From: Dendrocalamus latiflorus
Lineage: Eukaryota; Streptophyta; Magnoliopsida; Poales; Poaceae
Length of the DNA: 64,000 bases
Direction: 5' to 3'
Assembly: GCA_017311315.1 (NCBI GenBank)
Contig: CM029631.1
Span: forward strand, 5,566,680 to 5,630,679
Shown here: positions 1-9,714 of the stretch, in pieces
Numbering within the stretch: position 1 is the stretch's first letter
Layout of the letters: each line of letters opens with the position of its first letter
Notes under the pieces: generated by a model
Told to the model about the DNA's origin: nothing
The model's input: the letters and a program-made list of their open reading frames with translations, nothing else
Databases searched by the model: none
Position numbers and translations under genes: made by a program

Positions 1-576
1 TCTTCCTGGCCAGCCCGGTCGATCTTTTACCTCGCTAAGCGCATCAGCGCCAACTACTTGTCGTTGCATGCGGTGGGTATCAGTCAGAAAATGTGTCGAT
101 AATTCAGTCATGTCTAGCTAGCAGTGCGGATTTGGAATCGTACATATAGGTCAATGATGGAAAATGGTACACTACTCCATCTCTCTCTGCTCCAATCATC
201 TAACACTACCTGCTGCAGTCTTTCTCCATAGATGTCATTCTATCATTTTGCCCCACAACCAAGATATGTACAAAAAAAACCATATCACCCGTCTTCATTA
301 TCTCACTTGTTGCTCTTAGACGCCGTACGTTACTCTATTTTATAACAGTAAGAGCAGTCCTTTTATGATTTTTTTCATCAACAAGAGTAACACTAATATC
401 AAAGTAAATAAAGAGGTAAGTACCATATATCTATCATCCGTCATATTTTAAAAATTATGTAAATCACTATTGAGAAACGTATGGACACATTTCTCTCATA
501 GTAAATGATCTTAAGAATAATGAATGAGAGAGATATGGAAAAATAGTAAAAAAGTTACCTCGAAATTGGAGAATAA
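1..576. other. intergenic, no gene seen
   Basis: AT-rich intergenic DNA. I see no open frame with recognisable protein similarity, no RNA gene and no clear repeat boundary. Confidence 0.5.
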
Positions 577-1302
577 CTAGTTGAACGCTTGTGCGTTGTT
601 ACGGATTTTTTTGTACGTTGGTAGTGGTCGTACGTTGGTAGGCATTCAGTGCGCTTGTGTCCTGTCGCCCCGACTGTCAGCGCCAGCCTGCTCGGCTCCG
701 ACTTCGACCACGGCCCCGATTTCAACCACTGCCCCCCTTCAACTTCAACCACTGCCTCCTTCAATCACTATCCCCTTTGACCACGACCCTTTGACGTTGA
801 CCACTTTCCCCTTTGACCACGACCTCCTTGATCATAGCACCAAGGAGGAGAGCAGGCACAACACGAAGGTTCGGGGTAGAAGGAGGCGGCGGTTGCAGGA
901 GGTGGTGGAGGGCAAATGGGGAGAAGAGACGGCGGGCAAGTGCGTTGGGAGGAGATGACGAGGGGATGCGACACTACTGGGGGAAAGTTGGGGGACTGCA
1001 ACTAGACACTGTCATACGGGGAAGGAATTAGTGGTGGCGCTGAGGAGGAGGAGGCGCGGCACGAGGGTTCAGGGGAGAGAAGGAGACGGCGGTTGCGGGA
1101 GGTGGAGTGGTGTGGGAGGCGGAGGATGTGGGGAAGAGAAGAGGAGGAGCGCGACCCATGTGTTAGCCCGATCTTTTCTATGAGGAGTGGAAGAACTACC
1201 TACATGCGGATCTGAACAGCTGATCTTTGATCGGACGTTTGAGAAGAGAGGATGGAGAATGAACCGACGACCACCAACCCACATTTTTATAAATAGTAAA
1301 GA
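577..1302 (-). mobile_element. non-autonomous Helitron-like element
   Basis: Read on the minus strand, the segment starts with TC (TCTTTACTATTTATAAAA at 1302 downward) and ends with CTAG at 577. It is flanked by A on the 5' side and T on the 3' side, the usual Helitron insertion signature. Just before the CTAG end is a short hairpin (AACGC-loop-GCGTT), and the end resembles common grass Helitron 3' ends of the type CAACGCAC..CTAGT. The interior is GC-rich with two imperfect direct copies of a GGCGGTTGC-containing stretch (about 862-935 and 1055-1120). No Rep/helicase is present. The call rests on termini only. Confidence 0.55.
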
Positions 1303-1723
1303 TATGTAGCTAGAATGACATATATTTAGAAACTGAGAATAATCTGTTGTGATGCTTAGCTTGGCTAGCTTAAACGGGTTCTATTTTTTTCCATGGATTT
1401 CTCATAATTTAATCTGGTGGTTCTTTTGGATTATAACCTTTGGCTTTTGAATTATAAATGTTCGTAAGAGAGATTACAAAGAGGGAGAAGTCGCATGTGA
1501 TTTTGATTGTACAGCTGAGGTAGATAAAATGTTTACTACAATCGACTAGTAAACCTCATTTTAAAAACACATCGTTTAAACCTCATTTTAAAAGTAAGTT
1601 ACTGTATCACAGTAAAAAAAGGCAAAAAAAACTTATTCCGTGTGCTTGCTAGCCTGTGAGATTCGAGTTGTAAAGTCCACGCAAAACTAACAGTGGCTCG
1701 AGACGGCCGTGGAAAATGGAAAT
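1303..1723. other. intergenic, no gene seen
   Basis: AT-rich spacer between the Helitron-like element and the solo LTR. No coding or structured feature is recognised. Confidence 0.5.
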
Positions 1724-1728
1724 GGAAT

Positions 1729-4700
1729 TGTAACGCCCCCGTTTCCAGGGGCGCGTACGGACACGGCATTCCGCAACTATTCACGCATGAACAGTTATGG
1801 AACGTCGCGCAAGAGTATACCATTGCATGCTTACAACAAAAGTCCAGCATATATTTTACATATGGATTAACATCCAATTTTTTTGACAGCGGGGGCGTGC
1901 AAGCCCAAAGTATACTTACATCGCAAAAACTCCAGAATCCGCTTGAGCGCGGCCAAGACCTAAAGCCACGGGTCCTCGTCGAAGAAGCGATCCTCAGGGG
2001 CATCCTTGATGGGGAAACCTTCACCTTTGTCTTGATCCTCTAAAGAGTGGATTAAGCAAGCCGGGAGCCAAACAACCGGCTCAGCAAGCCCCAAAGGGAC
2101 TCTAACTTACTACATGCACGGATTAACAAAGCAAGAGAGTATATTTGGTTTATTAACTTTGAGTGGATGCAGTTTTATTTGGAAACATTTTGATAAAACG
2201 GACCCAAAACTACTCCTTAAGATCTCAGGGGTTTTTCACGAAAGTTTAATTAACCAACTAAGTCAAGTTAAAGCATGTACAAAACTACTTAAGCTTCGCT
2301 GCTGGAATCACCCAAGTGACACAGCTCCATTAACCGGGAGCACGGCGTATTCGAATACCATTTATTTGACTCTGCAGAGTTTGCTCAGCTTTACCCACAC
2401 GATCCCTTAACTCCCGCGACAGAGTTAAGAAAGCCAGGTCGTTTCACTGCTCAACTCTTTATATAGACTCTACCCGGTAGAATCCACTCGGGTCTGGCAC
2501 ATATAAATAATAATAATAATAATACAAACGTCCGCTTCGAGTGAACTCTACCGTTGTTAGGCATCCGCAGCACGGCTTGCCTAACTTCACTTCTTATCCT
2601 CCTCCTCCGCCACACCTGTAGAGTTTCAATCGAGTTGAGCAGCTACTAGACAAGTGTTGACAAGTCAACTACTGTGGTTGAGCGATCACTATGACATTTG
2701 CTCAGCGTAAGGGTTTCAGTCCTTATATTTTTCACATGGTCCGCAATCTCGCCAGGCCTGCGACCCAACCTAGGGTAAGCGGTGGGCGTAGACCGCCTCG
2801 TGGTTTCCCACAACACCCTTACTCTACCTTCAATCTTAGGGTAAAAGATGGGCGGAGACCGTCTCGCGGCTCTTTCCCAACCTTTACCCTACCTTGTGCA
2901 CGCCGGCACTCTCCGCTCTAAGATACGGTGTCCCATACCACCCTACTTTAGAGTCGGGTTTGCAAATTCTATTGGCTCGCAGCCGCAATCTTATTAGTGT
3001 AAGACTTGCATGATAATAATATCTTACAATTATTTAGATTAACAGATAATTAATTCTAGGGTTACAATGGCATGGCTACAAATTTAACATGGCAATTATC
3101 GGTGGTAGGTCTAACTATATCACATGTCATTCTAAACAATTTTATTTTACTTTGAACTAACATTTCAGAACCAGCTTAATGCAAATAGCATAATAACATA
3201 ATTAAATGGCATGGGATACAACATGATCAAAAGATTTGAGACTTGCTGGCAATTTGGACGAACTCGGTTAGCTTGAACGTAGAAGCTCCTGGATCATGCG
3301 ACTGCACTTGAACTTCCGGGAGCCCCGAAGCTAGCGCAAACACACAAAAATAACATAAGTCCTGCTTGAGCCTAATCAAGCGAGGGAAAATAAACTAATT
3401 AAAAAGGAGTAAAATGCATAAATCCTTCAAATGGAATTTTAGGGATTTATCTGGGATGAATTTGGAGGAAAGGAGGTCAAAAATGGGTTCAGGATATTAT
3501 TTGGAGCAAAGTGATGAAATTTGGGATTTTTTGGGATTTTCTAGGATTTATTGGGATTTTTCTGGAATTTAGAAATGATTAATTTGGAAAAATCGGTGTG
3601 AACAGTGCGGAGGCCGGCCCGGCTACTGTGCGGCCCAGCACTGTGCGTTTCGGCGGGAAAAGACCGATCGACCCACGCGGCCCGTGCGCATGCGCGTGCG
3701 AGAGGCAGGCCGGGGAGGCCGCGGCCCGTCCGCGCTCCGCGCCCACCCGAGGCGGATGGAGGACGCGTGGCCGGGGCAGACGGCGCCGATGCGAGGAGAG
3801 CAGCGAACTGTTACGGGAGATCCGACAGACGAGGGGAGATGGGATAATGAAGATCGGATGGCTGAAGCTTGGTGCCATCGGGCGGTCGACGACTTAAGGC
3901 GACGGGGAGGATCGGGCGGTGGAGGAGAGGCCACGTCGGTCGTCTTCTTCCTCCAGCCGTGCGCGCTCGCCCGAGAAACAGAGGGGCGGCGCTGCAGCAC
4001 TCCGGCGACGGCGAAGGCCTCCGGCGGCATGGGAGGGCTCCAACAGGTGAGTCTCGGTGAGGGAAGTCCATTTTGGGGTTTTGGAAAGGGAGGGGATCAA
4101 TGGCAGAGGCAAGGGGCAGAAGGGGGTGGCTTCGGGTTAGCGGCGGCGAGGGAGCTCTCCGGTGGCGATCCATTCAAATGGGGCGCAGATTCACGGACAA
4201 GGGACTCTGGGGCTCACCAAAGTAGTGGCGGAACCGGCGGGGAAGTTCTTGGGAGGGCTGGCCACGGTGAGGTGCGACGGCCGGAGAGGGAGTCTCGACG
4301 GCGGCGTTCCACAGGGCTTTACCTGGCCAGAGGGGGACGGTAGAGTGATTAGGGGGGGTTGAGGATGCTATGGACGAATGCAATTGAGAAATGGAGGGAG
4401 AGAGGAGGAGATCGACTTCACGGGGTCGCCGGCGCAGGGGAGGACCGCGGTGGCGCTACGGGCGGTGAGACTCCAATCGGCTGCGAGTGGAGCTTCTCTG
4501 GAGTGGCGGGAGGGGAATGGGGGTGTTGGGGACGCTCGGGAAGCAAAGGAGAAACGGGGAGCAAGGGGAGTGGTTTTTATACCCGGGCGGGGAAGAAGGA
4601 GCCGTGGGGGAGAAGCTAACGGGCGGGGCTCCGGGGACAACGAGAAGACAGGGGAGTTGGTGGAGTGTCTCCTCCGCGCAGAGATGACGCACGGCCCTGT

Positions 4701-5249
4701 ACAAAGTGATGGCGACGCGACGGGAGCAGGTGGAGCTGCGGGCATGGGCGATGGCGTCCGCGCGCGGGAGAGGGAGGCGCGGCGACTGCCAGGTGGGACC
4801 GGAGCAGAGGCGGGGCGACGTGGCGCGAGGACATCCACCCTTCGGACCGAGGCGGTCGGGACGGCGCGGCGGTCCTAAGCCAGGCGCAGCCGCGGACGCA
4901 AAGGCGGCGCGGCGCGGGCGCAACGCGCAGCGCAAGCGCGTGCGCGGGGAGAAGGCGGGGAGGAGCAGGGGCGCCAGCGGGAGAAGGGGAGTGGGGCGGC
5001 GCCGCAGAGGAGGGGAAGGCGGAAGCGAGCGGGAGGCGGGGAAGGAAAGCGCTAGCGGGGAGGGGCGCGAGCGCCGGAGAGAGGAGAAGGCGGAAAGATG
5101 CGGGGCGCCAAAGAGAAGGGAGGCGGCAATGCCCGAAAGTGAAAGCGGAAATCGGGGAGGCTTTCCACAAAGGGAAAGTCTCCGGAAATTCACCTAAAAA
5201 TCCAGCAAAAATCACAAAAAATTTTGGGTTGAAATTTTGGGGTTTTTCA
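1729..5249 (+). mobile_element. solo LTR of a Gypsy-type (Del/Tekay-like) retrotransposon
   Basis: The 3,521-bp segment begins TGTAACGCCCC and ends CA. It is flanked by a perfect 5-bp duplication GGAAT (1724-1728 and 5250-5254). TGTAACxCCCC starts and multi-kilobase LTRs are known in the Del/Tekay lineage of plant Gypsy elements. No gag or pol is present and no second copy of the sequence exists in the window, so this is best read as a solo LTR left by LTR-LTR recombination. The second half (3600-5150) is very GC-rich, so long frames are open on both strands; none resembles a known protein. The lineage assignment is from general resemblance only. Confidence 0.7.
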
Positions 5250-5254
5250 GGAAT

Positions 5255-5717
5255 GTATTCCGACAAATACTGCATGGTAGCTGAACTTGTTTTCAGAAAG
5301 GAAAGATGGATCACGTGACTAAGCTACGGTAAGACGTACGGTCGTCGGAATCACGAATAAAGCGCGAGCGCACTGTTCGCTCTATTGTACTTATCTACAA
5401 TATCCCAGCTATTAATCCACTTGATCGAATTTGTTAGCCAGACACGTCACACTGATGAGACGCCGTGTAGAGCAGCACCCATCAATCCATCACGGCCCCG
5501 ATCGAGAAAACGAATTTAGGCGCCTCGACGCTATCGACCCGTGGAATCCTGCCAGGTGATTCTATGCTCAAAGTACTTTTAAAAAAATGAATTGATGCTA
5601 CTTATTACTTAGTTAGAGCTTTAAGATTTATACATGTATAGGAATGAAAAGAATGAATCACCACTCTAGAATCTTTGCTCGCAACGGTGCACGGTGCACG
5701 GTCATGTAAACTGATTA
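5255..5717. other. intergenic, no gene seen
   Basis: Spacer between the solo LTR and the first inverted-repeat arm. Nothing coding is recognised. Confidence 0.5.
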
Positions 5718-5883
5718 ATCGCACCAAACGCGCGCGAGGCGGGGAAAAAGCTAAGTGTAGTTACGTGTAACCTGATCAACTGGAGGCTTCGGCTAATACC
5801 AATCTAGGAGCTTAGCTTAACTCGCTGGCCGTAGCCTGTAGGTGCGTACACATGTACATGTAGAAGACGCGTAGGTACATGTG
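5718..5883 (+). repeat. inverted-repeat arm 1 (copy of the DUF4228 gene 3' flank)
   Basis: This 166-bp stretch is the reverse complement, with scattered mismatches, of 6503-6668. The last 53 bases (5831-5883) differ at a single position. It pairs with the arm lying just beyond the stop codon of the DUF4228 gene, with a 619-bp spacer between the arms. The pattern fits an inverted duplication of the gene's 3' flank. Confidence 0.85.
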
Positions 5884-6502
5884 TGCAGCGCAGTGGAGAC
5901 GCGATAGTAAGATTCGCTTCAACCAGTTTTTGACTACGGATTTTCATAAGCTAAAAGTCATTTTAAATGTACTGGTTTTTAAGATATTTTTTATTTTTTA
6001 TTCTTTTATATTAACAGTTTTTTACTTTTTCATTAAATATTTTAGCTAAAAGCTAACAGCCTAATATTTTATTTGAAAACTGAAAACAGTCGGCTGTGGC
6101 CGAGGATGGACAAAAAAGGTCTCTCCGTGCGGTTTTCCACGTGCCGAATTGGCCCGTTGCTTCCTCCACAGCTCCACACTCCCTACCGCTCTCAAAGGTA
6201 CGTCCCAACACAAGTCAAATACAAATCAAACCGCTAGTAGTGTTCAACTTAAATCTGTTCTCCAGGCTAGGATTACAAGAGAAACGGACGCAACTTAGGT
6301 ACGTAGCAAAATCAGCATCAAGATAGCCAAGTCGGTCACCTGGCTCGTGAGACATTACGATCCATCCCATCCCCATCTAGTGACCGCAGGCAATCAGCCT
6401 AGTGGTGGCATGGCACACAAACGTGGGTCCCACCCGTCAGCCATACACACGAGACCGACCGGGCATCATCCTCCAGCCCTTGGATCAGAATATGCATGTA
6501 GC
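5884..6502. other. spacer between inverted-repeat arms
   Basis: 619 bp. The part near 5915-6090 is AT-rich and resembles small hAT-type MITEs (AGCTAAAAG motifs), but I cannot define its ends. No gene is recognised. Confidence 0.4.
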
Positions 6503-6668
6503 CACATGTACCTACGCGTCTTCTACATGTACATGTGTACGTACCTACAGGCTACAGCTAGCCAGCTAAGCTACGCTCCTAGATTAGAATTAGTCAAAAC
6601 CTCCGGTTGATCAGTTTACAGCTAACTACACTTGTTTTTTTTCCCGCCGCGCGCGCGTTTGGTGCGAT
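6503..6668 (-). repeat. inverted-repeat arm 2, putative 3' UTR of the DUF4228 gene
   Basis: Starts 27 bp beyond the stop codon of the minus-strand DUF4228 gene and pairs with 5718-5883 over 166 bp. A transcript running through both arms, from either strand, could fold into a long imperfect hairpin with a loop of about 0.6 kb. Confidence 0.85.
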
Positions 6669-6694
6669 CGATCTCTTCTCCAGCCGGCGGCTAG

Positions 6695-7189
6695 CTACTC
6701 GGCAATGGCGCCGAGATCCGGCACGAAGTCCCGCCCCCGGCTGCTGCCCCTCCGCGACCTCCGGCACCCCTTCCCGCTGCTCCTCCCTGCGGCGGCGCCT
6801 CCGCCGCCGGCGGCCGCCTCCGGGAACACTAGCGGGCCGTCGTGGTCGCCCACCAGCGCGGCGCTGGCGCGGACCGCGAGCGCGGCCATCTCCTCCGCCT
6901 GCAGCGGCCGCCGCCGCATCGCCGAGGGCAGCACGAAGTACAGCTGCCCGGGCTGCAGCTCCTCGTCCGGCGCCACCGCCGCCACCGCCCCGCCGAGCTC
7001 CAGCCCGTCGGCGCTGCACAGGAAGCACGCGCACGCCGCCTTCACCGCCTGCGACGCCCGGGTGCCCCCCGGGAACCGCCGCAGCGAGCCGTCCGCGAGC
7101 ACCACCCTCGCCGCCGTCGCCTCCCCCGCCGCGGCGCCCCCCGTCACCGTCGCCACCGCCGTCGCCTCGCAGGAGTTGCAAGCACCCAT
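6695..7189 (-). CDS. DUF4228 (PADRE) domain protein
   Basis: Single-exon gene, 164 aa. The start chosen is the ATG at 7189, giving an MGACNSC N-terminus. The open frame continues upstream, but that part crosses the TATA box and has no similarity. Seen in the sequence: the family pattern of a short beta-strand region (ARVVLADGSLRRFPGGT, residues 27-43), a Cys-rich stretch (CACFLCSADG, 53-62) and the PGQLYFVLP motif (80-88). A low-complexity Gly/Ser/Arg tail (126-153) and a conserved-looking FVPDLG near the C-terminus follow. Gly2 with Cys4 and Cys7 would suit N-myristoylation plus palmitoylation at the plasma membrane (inference). PADRE proteins are plant-specific and often respond to pathogen or abiotic stress; no biochemical activity is established. 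The gene is extremely GC-rich, as many grass single-exon genes are. An inverted duplicate of its 3' flank lies downstream. Confidence 0.88.
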   Translation of the reverse strand: MGACNSCEATAVATVTGGAAAGEATAARVVLADGSLRRFPGGTRASQAVKAACACFLCSADGLELGGAVAAVAPDEELQPGQLYFVLPSAMRRRPLQAEEMAALAVRASAALVGDHDGPLVFPEAAAGGGGAAAGRSSGKGCRRSRRGSSRGRDFVPDLGAIAE

Positions 7190-7319
7190 CGTATGATGTA
7201 CTATCTGTTCACACAGATCGAAGTATGTTTTATCGTCAGCTCGAGCTGCGCTCGCGCGCCGGGACGCCGGGGATCGAGGCGGTGGTTTTGCGTGGAGTGA
7301 GCTACCCCGAGCCGTGCGC

Positions 7320-7332
7320 TTATATATATATA
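7320..7332 (-). promoter_or_regulatory. TATA box of the DUF4228 gene
   Basis: A run of alternating TA about 130 bp upstream of the chosen ATG, in otherwise GC-rich sequence. It would put transcription start near 7290 and a 5' UTR of roughly 100 bp. This supports the ATG at 7189 over the upstream in-frame ATG. Confidence 0.6.
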
Positions 7333-9095
7333 GCCGAGGGGGACGCGTCGGGTAGCGTCGCCGCGAGGGGAGGGAGGGACTAGAGGGAGGATGCCAACCT
7401 GGAGGTTGTTGGGGACAGCTTGCATGTACGCGCGCGTAAATGTGTCTCACTGTGCAGTGTAGGGCCGTGCGCTAGTACTACTACTGAAGCTGGCTCTTTC
7501 TGCCTAGATGGCACATCGCCATGGTGGGCCCCACCTTTCAGTGTTGACGTGTCGTGTCCCCCGTTCTAATTCACCATTCAATTCGATCTCCGTTACGAGC
7601 TTGTTCTTCGTGCATGAGAAACACAGGTAAAAGTGCAAGTCCTGGCGCGAGCTGAAGTATACTAGATTACATGTATATATACCCTGGGATCGTGCAATGG
7701 GTTTTTGGCGAAAAGCAATTGATCACGTGTGGATGTTGATCGTGATCTTCTGGGCAAAAACGGCGCTTAATCTATTGAGAGCCAGAGCCCTTGGAAGCAA
7801 GGAAATGGCGAGGAAGAACCCAATGGGCAAAGGAGATCATTGCGGGAGGGGGCCGCATACACGCAGGATCACAAATCGGCGGAGGAACCGCCAAAGGTGT
7901 CTTGTACATTGTCAGATATCTACAGCCAGTCCTGACCCTGCCCTGCAATCTGCAATCGCTCATAAAAGCTCTGTTTTTTAATGGTTGATAGTTTTTATCT
8001 ACGACTAATGATTTTAAGTTGTATTTTTTGAGATGGTGACGGACAACGCACATGGTCTTGAGCTCGAGAAGCTTTTTGTAGAAACGCCTTCGAGAAGTTG
8101 TTTGGAGAAATCACCTCGTTTATTTCAGCATTTGGAGAAACTGAAACAAAAAACCAAAAAAAGGGCTAAATCATCGTCCATACGTGCGTGGGCGCCACGT
8201 TATAACTCAACCAGAATGAAATGGATTAATCGAAGAAAAAACTCAAAACTCTCACGAATAATACTACTAGTAAGAGAAAAGTAGCCGGACGAGCCCATGC
8301 TTGGTCATCATTGGCACTGGCCTGCACGAATTGAATGGATGGGTGAACAAACGCAAGGACGCACGCTCAGCTTTGTTGTGTCCGTCCGGATCGCAGCATT
8401 TCTTCCTCCCCCGTCTCTCTCCGATCCGAGCGACGCATCTAGCCACGGGTCTGTCTGGTAACAGCTGCGATTTATAACTTTTAACTAAAATTTTTAAATT
8501 TTAGTTGTTTACATTATATATTACGGAGAGACAGGTACTTATTTGTAATTTTAGCTGGTACAGATATTGGGCTTTTAACGTATAGATCGTTTAACTTGTA
8601 GACCCCATCTTGAGAAAATACTCCGTTTAAAAGTTAGGTACTGTAGCAAAAAGCCAAAAGCCACTAGTTTCGGAGGAAAAAAACAGGCCCAAATCTTCCC
8701 GGCCTCGATCGTTCCTACTCTCATACTCGCGTAAATGCGCCTATTGAAGGAAACATCAAGCCATACAGTGTCCGAGTGCCGACCCATCATCGCCATTGCT
8801 GGTGCTGAGCTCGGCAAATGAATTCAGTTCAGTATCCAGTTCATGATCATCTTCACCATTACTCTCTGGCTGGATCCATCACAAGATTGGCCAAATGGCA
8901 AACAGGAGGATGTTAAAAATGGACAGTCCGTTGTTTCGTTACGTGTCCTGACGCATGGGGTAATTTGTAGTGCAAGCAAGCAGGAGAGATTGACGAAGTC
9001 ATTCGATCATTTCCCCTTTAGAATAACTCTGCTCAGTGTTAGCGATATCGAGTACTGCCGAGCGTATTGGTAAGATACGAACACGTCTATTCCTG
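7333..9095. other. intergenic, no gene seen
   Basis: No recognisable protein-coding frame. 8455-8660 is AT-rich with GCTGGTA/AAAGCCAAAAGCC-like ends and may be a decayed hAT-type MITE, but no target duplication was found. Confidence 0.45.
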
Positions 9096-9714
9096 TGACT
9101 CTAGCACCTGCCGTTTGGCTAATTTTCTTATATAGATAAGATAGCTTCTTTGTATAGATAAGATTGCCATCTTACTAATTGATTTAGCTATTATCTTCCT
9201 ATGTAATCCGGTTGTAATCAACGGTATGTATATCTATAAATACATAGGAAAGCAATACCCCTATGTGTGGCGATTCTCTCAACCTCTCTCTTTCTTCACC
9301 TTTTCATATGGTATCAAAGATAGTTCTGATCTTCTTCGCGTCGCGTCGATCTTCCCTGCCACGCGCCATGTTTACCTCTGAGCCACCCCCAGCTTCCACA
9401 CTCGTCTGTACCCTATCCACCAACACCGCCGGTGCCGCCAACACCTCCATCATAACCCTTCCTCCATCGCCAAGCGTATTGCCTACGACCACGTCTGCCT
9501 CCGTGAATCTAACACTTACTGTTTGGCTAGTTTCCTTGTATAGATAAGATAACTTCCTTATATAGTAAGATTATCATTTTACCAATCGATTTAGCTGTTA
9601 TCTTTTCATGTAATTTGGTTGTAACCAATGACATGTGTATATATAAATACATAGGAAAGCAACATCTCTTAGTACGGCGATTCTCCCTCACCTCTCTCTT
9701 TCTTCACCTTTTCA
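9096..9714 (+). mobile_element. TRIM-like miniature Copia retrotransposon (two 211-bp LTRs)
   Basis: Two direct repeats of equal length, 9096-9306 and 9504-9714. Both start TGAxTCTAxCAC and end CACCTTTTCA, and align throughout with scattered substitutions. Each contains a TATAAATACATAGG promoter-like motif. Right after the first LTR is TATGGTATCAAAG, close to the tRNA-Met primer binding site used by plant Copia elements. The 197-bp interior encodes only a gag-like start (MFTSEPPPAS, then Thr/Pro-rich) and no enzyme. I see no purine tract before the second LTR and no matching 5-bp target duplication, so the copy is old or its flanks are altered. Confidence 0.75.

Noticed and set aside
3422..3437. 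AATGGAAT after a CA at 3428-3429, matching the 8 bases before the solo LTR start
   Set aside because: LTR elements make 5-bp duplications, and the sequence there continues as ordinary LTR sequence; the GGAAT at 5250 fits better.
3598..5197. Many overlapping open frames on both strands
   Set aside because: They lie in the GC-rich half of the solo LTR, have low-complexity Arg/Gly/Pro translations and match no family.
6607..7383. Long plus-strand frames over the DUF4228 gene
   Set aside because: Antisense shadows of a GC-rich gene; the minus frame has the family motifs and a TATA box.
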